Source of the DNA: Pseudoduganella dura
GTDB lineage: Bacteria; Pseudomonadota; Gammaproteobacteria; Burkholderiales; Burkholderiaceae_D
Reading direction: 5' to 3'
Assembly: GCF_009727155.1 (NCBI RefSeq)
Contig: NZ_WNWM01000002.1
Coordinates: 3,038,001 to 3,102,000, forward strand
Length of the DNA stretch: 64,000 nucleotides
A program made the translations under genes and the position numbers. The notes beneath the pieces are model-generated. The model did no database searches. It was not told where the DNA came from and saw only the letters and a program-made list of their open reading frames with translations. Of the stretch, positions 36,809 to 46,016 are shown in pieces. How positions within the stretch are numbered: position 1 is the stretch's first letter; each line of letters begins with the position of its first letter.

Positions 36809-38484
36809 CAGGGGGCCCGCAGCTTGTTGATGAGGTACGAGCGTTCCATCGACTCGCCGAGTGAGTCTTCGAGCCAGTCCAACTTTTCTTGATTCGTAAA
36901 TTGACGATCTGCCAGCCTCTCACGAATTTCCTGGACAGCCGTCTCGGAGATCGTTGCACGCAGGTTAAAGTGTTTTTTGATCAGCACGTCAAACGATGCG
37001 CCAAAAGTTTCTCCTGGCGGATTCGTCATGTCAGTCACGCCGTTGACCTTCTTGAAATGGAACACCGCTTCGCGGGGTAGTGAAGAGACCAGAAACGGCG
37101 AGTGCGAGGAGATGATGGCCTGGGCTTTTCCGTTGGTCTCATTCGCCTTTTCAAAGTCCAGGTGAAATCGGGTGCGCCAGCTTGGGTTCAGGTGCGTTTC
37201 AGGCTCGTCGTAGAGGAACAGCGTCTCATCGTCCCCGAAGAGTCGGACGGCGCCCAGTGTCAACAGAAGCTGTACTTCTCCGTCGCTCAAGTCGTCATAC
37301 GCGACAGTTCGCTCGCCATCAGACATCCAGAGTTCCAGCACAGAAAGAGGGAGCTTCCCTTTCAGCGGCTTCTCAACATGGCCTTGAAAGTTGTCGCGAC
37401 GCAGCTCGCGTTTCATGCTCCCCGACCATTCATCAACGCCAAGAAGTTGAAGCTTGTACAAGGCCGAGAACCACTCGTCGGGCTCTCGCGAGTCGTTAAC
37501 CATCCGACGGATAACTTCCGGGTCCGCGAAATCGATTTCGATGTCGCCGGCCAAGTAGTCCAGTTCCAGCAACTCATACTCGGCCTCGCTGGTTCGTGGG
37601 GAGATCGGCGTACACCTGTGTGGTCCCGCCAATTCGATCAAGCGCTTGATGTCGCGAGCGTTGTCCGAAGCAGTCGCCTGCCCACGCAGGTCGTACCTCA
37701 ACACCATACGCGCTGGATGGCGGAAAGGGATTTCATCCCATACCTCGTCACGATCAGCATGCGGGAGCATGCCGATTATCGCTATCAGCAGCGCCGCGCA
37801 GTCATAGTCAAGGAAGAGGTTTCTGGGTATCGCCGTGTCGGTCTCGCGCAGCCTGAAGAGGCTCGATTCGGGATCCTCGCCTTCGGCAGCGAATATGCCC
37901 GGGTTGCGCCTGAGATAGCGCTCATTGATGGCCAGCGTTGCCCGTTCATCCACTTCGGGCTGCGCAAGCTCCTTCTTCAAGTTTGCCCTGACCCGAATCA
38001 CGTCAAAGTACTGAAGCGCATTGCGCATGAAGGCTCGCTGAAGGTTTTCGGACATGCCGGAGGCGTATCCGATGACCCGTGGTAGCGCCAACTCTTCCAA
38101 TGAGCCATCCGACGTGATCTCACTCCATGTCCCCTGGGCCGGGTCCGCAACACCATCGTGAGGCTGGCCAACTAGCTGGTGCACAACAATACGAAGGCGA
38201 TTCCGCGTGTCCACGACGAACCGGCGTAAACCTTCGTAGCGCGACGATCCCATCTCGTACGTAACGCGGAAGTCATACCCAAGAGGCATACGAACCCGGA
38301 AGTCCTGTCGCTGCAGCCTCTCAATGTAGGCAAAGGCCTCGGCGATGAGTTCCATGACCTGCGACTTCCCCGAACCGTTGGCACCAATGAGGACGGCCAC
38401 GTCACCCTTCACTGTTGAGAAGTCCAAGGCCTGATCCTTCAGGCCTTTGTACTGCCCGAACAGCTCGATCGACAACAGCTTCAT
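36808..38484 (-). CDS. Restriction-system-associated AAA ATPase, PtuA-like
   Basis: 558 residues. Walker A LIGANGSGKS at 32-41, a long middle part, the ABC-type signature YDDLSDGEVQLLLTL, Walker B TLFLYDEPETHLNPSW and the His switch ISSHSPFLVSSL. This is an SMC/RecF-type (OLD-like) ATPase without a TOPRIM domain. It overlaps hsdS by 4 bp (ATGA) and the HNH gene by 1 bp, so all are co-translated. Such ATPases are known next to type I restriction genes and as PtuA in Septu and retron systems. It may sense invading DNA and control the HNH nuclease. Confidence 0.8.
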   Translation of the reverse strand: MKLLSIELFGQYKGLKDQALDFSTVKGDVAVLIGANGSGKSQVMELIAEAFAYIERLQRQDFRVRMPLGYDFRVTYEMGSSRYEGLRRFVVDTRNRLRIVVHQLVGQPHDGVADPAQGTWSEITSDGSLEELALPRVIGYASGMSENLQRAFMRNALQYFDVIRVRANLKKELAQPEVDERATLAINERYLRRNPGIFAAEGEDPESSLFRLRETDTAIPRNLFLDYDCAALLIAIIGMLPHADRDEVWDEIPFRHPARMVLRYDLRGQATASDNARDIKRLIELAGPHRCTPISPRTSEAEYELLELDYLAGDIEIDFADPEVIRRMVNDSREPDEWFSALYKLQLLGVDEWSGSMKRELRRDNFQGHVEKPLKGKLPLSVLELWMSDGERTVAYDDLSDGEVQLLLTLGAVRLFGDDETLFLYDEPETHLNPSWRTRFHLDFEKANETNGKAQAIISSHSPFLVSSLPREAVFHFKKVNGVTDMTNPPGETFGASFDVLIKKHFNLRATISETAVQEIRERLADRQFTNQEKLDWLEDSLGESMERSYLINKLRAP

Positions 38485-39812
38485 GCAGCGCTCTTCCGTC
38501 CTCGTCTTGTACTGGTCGGCGGTGCTTCCTGCTGCAGTCGGCGGAGCAGTTCGCTAGCTGGTTCATCATTCGGGTCTTGCGGCACCAGTTCGCCGCGGAA
38601 GGCCTTGGCTAGCAGCGCCGGGGTCAGGCGCTCGGTGACGGTTCTTGCAGTTCGCAGCCGGGCTTGAAGGCGGTCGGCGAAGGCGAAAAGGGTTTCGACG
38701 CGGCGGACGATTTCGACCTGTTCTTCCTTCAAGGGCAGCGTTAACGGAAGCGTTCGTAAGTCCTCAATATTGATGCCTGTGTAAGCAACACCCTTGGTCA
38801 CACCGGTCAGCCATCGCTGACATTCGTCACTAGCGATCCAGAGTGAGATGTAGGCAGAGGACGCCAGGGCTTGGTCAACCGGTACAACCGCAACCTCACG
38901 GGACACATTCCAGCCCGCCATGTCGTCTGTCGCCACAGCTACACCGCCGAGGGTGCCACGTACGTTCACAAGTACCTCGCCGCCACGCAGCACTGTGCGT
39001 CTGTACTCAGCTGAAAGGTTTGGATCGATGAGCTTCATTCCATCGAGCTCGAACCGAAGCCAGCGAACGTTGCTTGTACGCAAGCATGGCGTGCCACCCG
39101 GCGTTTCATCGCCAAGTTTGACCACACCGTATGTGATGACCCGATCTGGCAAACAGATTGCCTGAAGGGTCGTCTCCGCTCCGTGTTTCAATCCCCGCGC
39201 TATACGCCAATCCTCCGTCAAGCGCCCTGAGAACGCGGCGGCGAGAACGGATTGGCGAAAGCGTTTGAGGATGGGTGCGATGCGGGTCAGGCGGGTGTTG
39301 ACAGCGTCCACACGGGCAAGGACGATGTCGATTTTGTCGGCGATGCGTTTTTGCTCATTCTTCGGTGCCAGGACGAAAGGCGCCTGTCTTCCAGCCTCCG
39401 TTCCAAGACGAGGCATGTTCACTCCATGGCTCACATCGGTCACGTAGTTCAAGAACCTGGGATGGCGAAGCCAATGGAACAGGTAACGGCCATCAACCGC
39501 TTCGGAGGGCTTGATCGGTACGATTTCTGTTGTACAGACACCTGGCTGATCGGCGAAGGTGACCTTGTTGAGATAGGGGCGCAGTTTCCCGTAGAGAACG
39601 TCACCAGCGTCGAACCGGTTCTTTGTGCTTTTTGATTGACGCTCAGAAAACATCACTCGTTGAAGTACCTTGGTGGTGTCCTTCTCAATGTCTTCGAGTT
39701 CAAGCACCCAAGTGTCGGGCGTGAGATCCTCAGGCTCGGCCTTTACGGTGGCGCCATAGAGCACAACGCTACCGAGGTTGGTCTCAACCCATGAGGTGGG
39801 CAAGGTGCTCAC
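38481..39812 (-). CDS. hsdS: Type I restriction enzyme specificity subunit
   Basis: 443 residues. It has two variable target-recognition domains, the first beginning LPTSWVETNLGSVVLYGATVKAEPEDLTPDTWVLELEDIEKDT and the second DRVITYGVVKLGDETPGGTPCLRTSNVRW. They are separated and closed by the conserved helical repeats (KNEQKRIADKIDIVLARVDAVNTRLTRIAPILKRFRQSVLAAAFSGRLTEDW and LKEEQVEIVRRVETLFAFADRLQARL...AKAFRGELVPQDPNDEPASELLRRL). It sets the bipartite DNA sequence recognised by HsdM and HsdR. It overlaps hsdM by 4 bp. Confidence 0.93.
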   Translation of the reverse strand: MSTLPTSWVETNLGSVVLYGATVKAEPEDLTPDTWVLELEDIEKDTTKVLQRVMFSERQSKSTKNRFDAGDVLYGKLRPYLNKVTFADQPGVCTTEIVPIKPSEAVDGRYLFHWLRHPRFLNYVTDVSHGVNMPRLGTEAGRQAPFVLAPKNEQKRIADKIDIVLARVDAVNTRLTRIAPILKRFRQSVLAAAFSGRLTEDWRIARGLKHGAETTLQAICLPDRVITYGVVKLGDETPGGTPCLRTSNVRWLRFELDGMKLIDPNLSAEYRRTVLRGGEVLVNVRGTLGGVAVATDDMAGWNVSREVAVVPVDQALASSAYISLWIASDECQRWLTGVTKGVAYTGINIEDLRTLPLTLPLKEEQVEIVRRVETLFAFADRLQARLRTARTVTERLTPALLAKAFRGELVPQDPNDEPASELLRRLQQEAPPTSTRRGRKSAA

Positions 39813-41266
39813 AGCGCTTCCTCACCGAGTTCTGCCAGGATCGCCTCCAGCTCCGCCAAAGCGCCGTTCAGCTCTGCGACCGCCTCCCGCGCCAGCACCG
39901 CCGGCTCGGGTAGGTCGGCCGCATCTTCGGCGCCGTCATCCTTGAGCCAAGCGATGTCCAGGCTGTCGCCTTTTTCGCTGGCGATCCAGTCGCGGCTGAA
40001 GCGGCGGAATCGGCCCTGATCGCCCTGGTCCTGCCGCGTGGCTTTGCCGTTGGGATCGTCGCCGTACGCGGCGATGAAGTCCGTAAAGTGCGCGTCGGTA
40101 AGCGGGGTGCGTTTACCGAATTTGGGCGCGTTGGCGCGCATGTCGTAGACCCAGGCCTCTTGCGTGCTGCCCGTTGCGGCCTGGCTGACTTTCTCGAAGA
40201 ACAGCACGTTGGTTTTGACGCCCTGGGCGTAGAAGATGCCGGTGGGCAGGCGCAGGATGGTGTGCAGGCGGCACTTGTGCATCAGGTCGCGGCGGATGTC
40301 GGCGCCCACGCCGGCTTCGAACAGCACGTTGTCGGGCAGCACCACCGCTGCGCGCCCACCGTCCTTGAGATGGCGCACTATGTGCTGTAGGAAGGCGAGC
40401 TGCTTGTTGCTGGTGGCAAAGGTCAGGTCGTCGCGAGTGGGGCCGCCGCCGCCCTTGGCAGTGCCGAAGGGAGGGTTGCTGAGAATGATCTGGCTCTTGG
40501 GCAGGCTGCCACCGGCGCTGCCCAGCGTATTGCCAACATGCACGACGCCTTCATCGTCGCCTTCCATGCCGTGCAGCAGGCAGTTCATAAGCGCCAAGCG
40601 GCGGGTACCGGGTACCAGCTCCATGCCAAGGAATGCTTGGCTACGCTGGAACTTGCGTTCTCGTTCGTTTAGCTTGTAAAGGTCGTCGGTCTGGTCTTTG
40701 ATGTAGCGGTCGGCCGCGATCAGGAAGCCGGCGGTGCCGGCGGCCGGGTCTTGCACGGTTTCGCCGGGCTGTGGCTTGATGACTTTGACGATGGCGTCGA
40801 TGAGCGGACGGGGCGTGAAGTACTGTCCGGCGCCGCTCTTGGTTTCGCTGGCGTTCTTCTCCAACAGACCTTCGTACAGATCACCCAGTCCGTCTTGCCG
40901 GGCGCTGAACCAGTCGATGCCGTCCAAGCTTTTGACGAGCTGTTCCAGGTGGCGCGGTTCTTTCAAGCTGGTCTGCGCGTCTGCGTAGATGGCGGCGATC
41001 AGCCGGTCTTCACTGGCGGATAGCTTGAGTAGGGTTTCGCGGTAGTGGCGCAGCAGGTTCAGGCCACTCTTGTCGCGCAGCTCCGGCCAGCGGGCATAGG
41101 GTGGCAGCTTGTGGCTTTGCAGAATGCCGCTCTCAGTGTTCTCGTACTCCATTTTGATGAAGAGCAGCAGCACGAGTTCGGTGACGTAGTCGCTGTAGTT
41201 GATGCCGTCGTCGCGCAGCACGTCGCAGAGATTCCAGAGCTTCTGGACGATGTCTTGGGTTGTCAT
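39809..41266 (-). CDS. hsdM: Type I restriction enzyme methyltransferase subunit
   Basis: 485 residues. N-terminal helical HsdM_N domain (DIVQKLWNLCDVLRDDGINYSDYVTELVLLLFIKMEYE). The N6-adenine methyltransferase domain has motif I VQDPAAGTAGFLIAAD and catalytic NPPF (ILSNPPFGTAKGGGG). It methylates the host target with HsdS and is required for cleavage by HsdR. It follows hsdR by 42 bp. Confidence 0.95.
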   Translation of the reverse strand: MTTQDIVQKLWNLCDVLRDDGINYSDYVTELVLLLFIKMEYENTESGILQSHKLPPYARWPELRDKSGLNLLRHYRETLLKLSASEDRLIAAIYADAQTSLKEPRHLEQLVKSLDGIDWFSARQDGLGDLYEGLLEKNASETKSGAGQYFTPRPLIDAIVKVIKPQPGETVQDPAAGTAGFLIAADRYIKDQTDDLYKLNERERKFQRSQAFLGMELVPGTRRLALMNCLLHGMEGDDEGVVHVGNTLGSAGGSLPKSQIILSNPPFGTAKGGGGPTRDDLTFATSNKQLAFLQHIVRHLKDGGRAAVVLPDNVLFEAGVGADIRRDLMHKCRLHTILRLPTGIFYAQGVKTNVLFFEKVSQAATGSTQEAWVYDMRANAPKFGKRTPLTDAHFTDFIAAYGDDPNGKATRQDQGDQGRFRRFSRDWIASEKGDSLDIAWLKDDGAEDAADLPEPAVLAREAVAELNGALAELEAILAELGEEAL

Positions 41267-41308
41267 TTTTAAGTTTTATGAATCTATTGTGCGTTAAATG
41301 CTGGATTG

Positions 41309-44300
41309 TTAGGCGGCGCGTGGCCAGAGGCCCGAAGCCAGCGCCCCCATCACACTGTCGAGTTGTCCGCCCAGCAGTTTGTCTAGCTGTTTCGCACCAC
41401 CATCGTTGGCAAAGGCGTTGTTAACAAAAGCTCGGTCGATGACCAGCTCGTGCGTGAGCTGTTTGGCTAGGCGCTCAAGCCATTTGCGCTGCACCGGCGT
41501 CCAGGCGTGTAGGGCATAGATCTTCAGCATCGCCTGTGCCACCCGCTGGTCGAAGGGTAGTAGAGCTTCACCCAGCGCCGCTTGGCGGATGTAGGCGATG
41601 ACACCGGCCGCGATGTCCAGGTTGCTGTGATTGCGCCAAGCGGCCTTGAGGCTGGCTTCGGAGTAGCCAGCCCCGTCAAGCAACAAGCGAACCTCCTTCA
41701 GCTGTTCGCGAGTGAGGTCCCTGGGGCGGTTCACCACTGTGGCCATGGCGACCGATTGGTTGACTTGCGCGCACACGAATTGGCTGAAGCTGTCGAGGTA
41801 GTCCTCGGGTTTGGCGTACAAGCCCCAGCTTTGGCTGCGTTGCCGTAGCTCGTCGGCATGGGAGGCGATGATGGGCATATAGGTTGTACCCAAGAGCTGT
41901 GTGACCTCAGCAAGTTGCAGAAGGAGGCGAGTGTTGTCGCGCAGAAAATCGGCTGCGGCCTGGGGGCCACCTTCTTGCCCAAGCTGGTGCAAGTGGCGGT
42001 GCAATTGCTGCGGCGGCATCCCCCATTGCTGCTCCAGCTGGTCCAGCTTTTCTTTCAGGGCCGGCTTCTTCTCGGCCTTGTGCGCGGCGTCGCGTAGAAC
42101 GCGCATGAGCTTCTGGTTGAGCTGGTCGAGCACGTCGTGCGCGTGGCTGCGGCCGGGGGCGCTGCCCGCGGCCTCGTGTGCGGCAGGGTTGTTCAGCTCT
42201 TCGAACAACTGTTCCAGCGTGACCTTAGGGTCCTTTACCAACGGCTGCATGGTGTTGACGGCCTGAAGCGAGGCGTACAGGTCCACCGGGTCGTAGATCT
42301 TGAAGACGGTCTTGCCGATTTCGTCGCAACGCCGAGTGGCGCGTCCAATCATCTGTTCGTACAGGATGCGTGAACGCACCCGGCGCATGAAGACCAGGTG
42401 GCAGATGGGCGGCACGTCGATGCCGGTGGTCAGCAGGTCCACCGTGATGGCGATGGTGGGGAAGCGCTCGTTCTTGTAGCGACGGATGAGCTGGTCGACT
42501 TTGTCGGACGCGCCAGTGATTTTTTCGACCGCGGCTTGGTTGTAGTGGTCACCGTGAACAGCTTTGAAGGCGTCGCCCAGCAGGCGTTTGACCATGTCGG
42601 CATGAGCGTCGGTGGCGCAAAAGATCATGGTCTTCTCTTCGCCCATGGGATCCAACTCCTGTGCGAGCTGTTCGCAAATGACGCGGTTGAACGGTTCGCT
42701 GATGACACGCTTGTTGAAGCTTTCGAGTTCGAAGTGCAGTTCGTCATCCAGCTCCGCGGTTTCTATTTCGCCGGTACCGAGGTTAATGGCCTCAACCTGT
42801 TGGCCGCTGTCGAAGTGGATGCCGTGCTGGCTCAGCAGGGTCTGGTAGCGGATGGGGGGCTCGTGGTCGATGAGCCAGTCGTCGGCCACCGCTTCACGGT
42901 ATGAGTAGGTGTAGACCGGTCGGCCGAAGATGTCGGTGGTGTGGCGCGCTGGAGTCGCAGTTAGCCCCACCTTGACGGCGTCGAAGTAGTCCAGCACGCG
43001 CCTGTAAGTGGAGAGGTACTGGGCCTGGTCGCGCATGGCAAGCTCGCCCTCGGTCATGTCCTGGTCCAGCGTGTAGCCGCGGTGTGCTTCGTCCACGATG
43101 ATGCAGTCGAAGGCGTCCAGCGGGGACGGGTTGTCGCTGCCGAAGATGCGCTTCACCATGGCCTGAACCGTTGCCACCTGCAAGCGGGTTTCGGCCTCGG
43201 CAGCCATGTCGCCCAATTCGGCGATGTTGTAGATCTTGGACAGGGGTTGGCTTTGCTCCAGCGGTGCTTCGTTGAAGGCGTCAATCGCCTGGTCCCCCAA
43301 GGCGGTCCGGTCCACTAAGAACAGGATGCGACGGAAGCGCTCAACCTTGAGCAGGCGGTAGATCAGTCCGATGATGGTGCGCGTCTTGCCCGTGCCGGTG
43401 GCCATGGCCAGCAGGCACTTGGTCTGGCCTGCGGCCAGCGCGGCTTCCACTGCGCCAATAGCTTTCTGCTGGTAGTCGCGGAGGCCCAAGTAGGCAAAGC
43501 CTTCCTGTTGCAGCTTGGCTTCGGCCTCGGCCTTGTTCCGGCGGAGCTGGTCAAGCAGGCCGTCAGGTGAGTGGAAGCTTTGCAGTGGCTTGGACAGATT
43601 GCCCTGGTTGCGTAGATCGCGGAACCAGGTGCCGCTGGCTTCAGGGCTCTGCTTGACCAGCGGGCGGCCGTTGCACGAGTAGGCAAAGGGTAGATGAAAC
43701 AGGCCACCCTGGCCGTCGGGCCACGGGCCCTTACGGCCTTCAGCCAGCCAGGCTGCTTCGTACCCGGGCTCGATTCGAATGCCGCGGGCGTAGCGTTCGG
43801 CTTGGCCGATCTTCCCGGCGACGTTGATGTTCAGGCGCTTGGCTTCGACCGCAGCAATGGGCATGAGACCGGCGAACAGCACGTAGTCGGCGCTCTGCTT
43901 CCCTGCGGTGGGCCACTCGGCAATCGCCAAATTGCGGTTACGCTCCGGCCGCGCACCCTTGGCGTGCGTGAGCGCGTGGCTGTCGGCCTCCCAGCCAGCG
44001 TCCTTGAGCATCTGGTCGATGAGCAGGCGCGTAGATGCTTCGTCCATCGCCACTTTCTGTGCAGCCTGTGTGGCGCGCTTGGCAAAGGCCTGAATATCCT
44101 GTGAGCTGGGGATGGTTGCATGGGCATTGGCGGCTTGCAGATGTGCGTCGAACTCGGCCTTGAGGGTGGCGTAACGGGCGCCGGCCTCTTCGGCCAGGAC
44201 TTCATAAACGCTGCGCTCTTCTGCTGCTCGTTCGGCCAGTAAGCGTTCTTGCTCCGCCTGCGCAACCAGCAGATCGGCCATCTGAGCCTTGGCAGCCTGT

Positions 44301-44812
44301 TCAGTCTGTACTTCCTGAAGGTGTTGTGTGAGGTCGGCCACTTGCTGCTGCAGCGCGAGCAACCGCTGGCTGGGGTCGTCCGGCAGAATGAAGGGACCGG
44401 GCTTGAATTCTGGGTTGCTGCCGAAGCTTCGGTGGAACCACAGAGCGATTTCACGCGCGACCTTCAGCGCCTCCAAACCCTCACGGAAACCGATGCGGTG
44501 ATCCGCCTGATGCGCAGCTTCGTTGCCTCTGTGGCGCAGCAGATGGAACATCTGTCGTACTTGCGGATCAAGGCCCAGACACTGATCGACTGCGCGCAGC
44601 AGCTCGGCCTGAGTGGGTCGGATCAGGCGCACACCAACGCGGGAGGCCACATCCTGCGTGATCGACTCGGCTAACAACCGCAGCTTGAGCACGCAACTGG
44701 CCGGATCGAAAGGATAAAGCCGCTCGGCGGTCGCCCCAAGATCAGCGAGCAACGGGCTGTGCTCAGTTAGAAATCCGAAATTGCTGAGTCCTTGCGCGAT
44801 GTCTCTCGCCAT
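41309..44812 (-). CDS. hsdR: Type I restriction enzyme helicase/endonuclease subunit (EcoEI-like)
   Basis: 1167 residues. The N-terminal DUF4145 region has QMFHLLRHRGNEAAHQ. A coiled coil follows (QQQVADLTQHLQEVQTEQAAKAQMADLLVAQAEQERLLAERAAEE). The PD-(D/E)XK nuclease has Asp in QSADYVLFAG and EAK in IAAVEAKRL. The superfamily 2 helicase has Walker A MATGTGKTRTIIGL, DEAH in CIIVDEAHRGY and a later EQMIGRATRRCDEIGK motif VI. The end is the EcoEI_R_C type domain. First large gene of the operon hsdR-hsdM-hsdS-ATPase-HNH, 57 bp after a small RHH gene. Confidence 0.94.
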   Translation of the reverse strand: MARDIAQGLSNFGFLTEHSPLLADLGATAERLYPFDPASCVLKLRLLAESITQDVASRVGVRLIRPTQAELLRAVDQCLGLDPQVRQMFHLLRHRGNEAAHQADHRIGFREGLEALKVAREIALWFHRSFGSNPEFKPGPFILPDDPSQRLLALQQQVADLTQHLQEVQTEQAAKAQMADLLVAQAEQERLLAERAAEERSVYEVLAEEAGARYATLKAEFDAHLQAANAHATIPSSQDIQAFAKRATQAAQKVAMDEASTRLLIDQMLKDAGWEADSHALTHAKGARPERNRNLAIAEWPTAGKQSADYVLFAGLMPIAAVEAKRLNINVAGKIGQAERYARGIRIEPGYEAAWLAEGRKGPWPDGQGGLFHLPFAYSCNGRPLVKQSPEASGTWFRDLRNQGNLSKPLQSFHSPDGLLDQLRRNKAEAEAKLQQEGFAYLGLRDYQQKAIGAVEAALAAGQTKCLLAMATGTGKTRTIIGLIYRLLKVERFRRILFLVDRTALGDQAIDAFNEAPLEQSQPLSKIYNIAELGDMAAEAETRLQVATVQAMVKRIFGSDNPSPLDAFDCIIVDEAHRGYTLDQDMTEGELAMRDQAQYLSTYRRVLDYFDAVKVGLTATPARHTTDIFGRPVYTYSYREAVADDWLIDHEPPIRYQTLLSQHGIHFDSGQQVEAINLGTGEIETAELDDELHFELESFNKRVISEPFNRVICEQLAQELDPMGEEKTMIFCATDAHADMVKRLLGDAFKAVHGDHYNQAAVEKITGASDKVDQLIRRYKNERFPTIAITVDLLTTGIDVPPICHLVFMRRVRSRILYEQMIGRATRRCDEIGKTVFKIYDPVDLYASLQAVNTMQPLVKDPKVTLEQLFEELNNPAAHEAAGSAPGRSHAHDVLDQLNQKLMRVLRDAAHKAEKKPALKEKLDQLEQQWGMPPQQLHRHLHQLGQEGGPQAAADFLRDNTRLLLQLAEVTQLLGTTYMPIIASHADELRQRSQSWGLYAKPEDYLDSFSQFVCAQVNQSVAMATVVNRPRDLTREQLKEVRLLLDGAGYSEASLKAAWRNHSNLDIAAGVIAYIRQAALGEALLPFDQRVAQAMLKIYALHAWTPVQRKWLERLAKQLTHELVIDRAFVNNAFANDGGAKQLDKLLGGQLDSVMGALASGLWPRAA

Positions 44813-44869
44813 TGACCTCTTACTCCCCTGAGTCCTTGCAAGCCGGTTCGCCCGCAGTGTTTGGTGGAC

Positions 44870-45073
44870 TTACCCTTTCACAACCGTCTTATGCACCCTT
44901 ACGGCTTCCACTGCTCCTTCACCTCCAATGCCGCGCGATCTACAGTAGTCGAGTACCATGAACTCGACCATAGATGCTAAGCTTCGCCGCTCCTGCTCGG
45001 CGGCGGCGACCAGCGCAGCCTTCACATCCGGCGGGACTCTAACGCTAACAACCTCTGTCTTCGTGACGGCCAC
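44870..45073 (-). CDS. Ribbon-helix-helix (Arc/CopG-like) protein
   Basis: 67 residues from a GTG at 45073 with AGGAG 7 bp upstream; a longer frame to 45142 would run over the palindromic operator. The core VVSVRVPPDVKAALVAAAEQERRSLASMVEFMVLDYCRSRGI has the beta-strand then two-helix pattern of RHH DNA-binding dimers. It lies 57 bp ahead of hsdR on the same strand. A 16-bp palindrome sits just upstream of its start, so it is a good candidate for an autorepressor that also controls the restriction operon. Confidence 0.72.
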   Translation of the reverse strand: MAVTKTEVVSVRVPPDVKAALVAAAEQERRSLASMVEFMVLDYCRSRGIGGEGAVEAVRVHKTVVKG

Positions 45074-45090
45074 GAGCTGCTCCTGTGTGA

Positions 45091-45106
45091 AAAACGCTAG
45101 CGTTTT
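45091..45106 (-). promoter_or_regulatory. Palindromic operator candidate in front of the RHH-hsd operon
   Basis: Perfect palindrome AAAACGCTAGCGTTTT, 17 bp upstream of the GTG start. On the minus strand a plausible promoter (TTGTTG, 17 bp, TGATAT) reads into it, so a bound RHH dimer pair would sit at the transcription start region. Confidence 0.65.
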
Positions 45107-45280
45107 GCTAAGCATATCAGGAATTGTCTTTCCGGCCAACAAGTCTTGAAAATTGGTGCGCTATGCGCAAAGAACTATGGCGCGCGCAGTTGTGTTCGGG
45201 CGCTAACTGAACATGCTTGCCGGCCGCGACGTGCTGTACGCATGTCGTAAGCGTCCAGCGACACCACGTTCCGCAGCAGT

Positions 45281-45619
45281 TCAGTTCAGCGTAGAGTTCG
45301 TAAATGGCAGCAGCAAATCGATCTTGCTGTTCGGGCAGGTCCGCAGTTGATCGAGCGTGTCGGTCAGCCAGCGGGCAGGATCGAGCCCATTGAGTTTAGC
45401 CGTGGCAACCAAGCTCTGGATGGCACCAGCACGATGCCCGGCACGTGCCGAGCCAACAAAGATCCAGTTCTTCTTGCCGATCGCGATGGGCCGTATGACG
45501 TTTTCGACAGGGTTGTTGTCGATCGGGAGTGTGCCGGAGCCGGTGTAGCGCTCCAGTGGAGTCCAGCGTTTGATGAAGCTCGCGCACGAGATGCAGAATA
45601 TTCTCCGAGCATAAGCCAC
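45281..45619 (-). pseudogene. IS66 family transposase, C-terminal fragment
   Basis: The reading frame matches only the end of IS66 Tnp[67 protein letters not shown] and [13 protein letters not shown]. The catalytic core is missing and the first residues are unrelated, so this is a remnant. Confidence 0.85.
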
Positions 45620-46016
45620 AGCGAAAACTACGACATCTCCATATCGTATGATTTTAAAAACTGTGATTCCGTGCTAGACGTTGCAGTCTGTTAGGTCGTG
45701 CGGTGATTTGAATCCATAGTTTATGTGCAGGGACTATGCTAGTGATGAGCTGATAAGCAGCTTTACGCGAACAGGTCAGGTCGACTTGTTCTTAATGCTT
45801 GGCCAGCGCGGGGCGTCCTTATAGTTGCGAAAAGACGACCACCAATTGTAACAAACCATCCCGAGAGCGCGGCGACAAGCCACCAATGGCCCGCAGAGCG
45901 CTTCTGCTATCTCCCCGCTAGAACGCTGCGGCTGATTTTGTCGACGACAAGCTCGACTGAAAAAAGATTTGGGGTAACATCAATGAAAAATTAGAAATAT
46001 CTAATTGGGGACTCCA
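45620..46016. other. Intergenic region upstream of the ATPase gene, with a hairpin
   Basis: About 400 bp without a gene. Just before the start is an inverted repeat with arms AATTAGA (45989-45995) and TCTAATT (46000-46006) around AATA, placed immediately ahead of the GGGGACTCC ribosome-binding region. It could be an operator or a structure that limits translation. Confidence 0.5.

Noticed and set aside
35717..38484. Retron with PtuAB effector
   Set aside because: No reverse transcriptase gene or msr/msd-like structured RNA was found near the ATPase-HNH pair; the partner genes are hsd genes.
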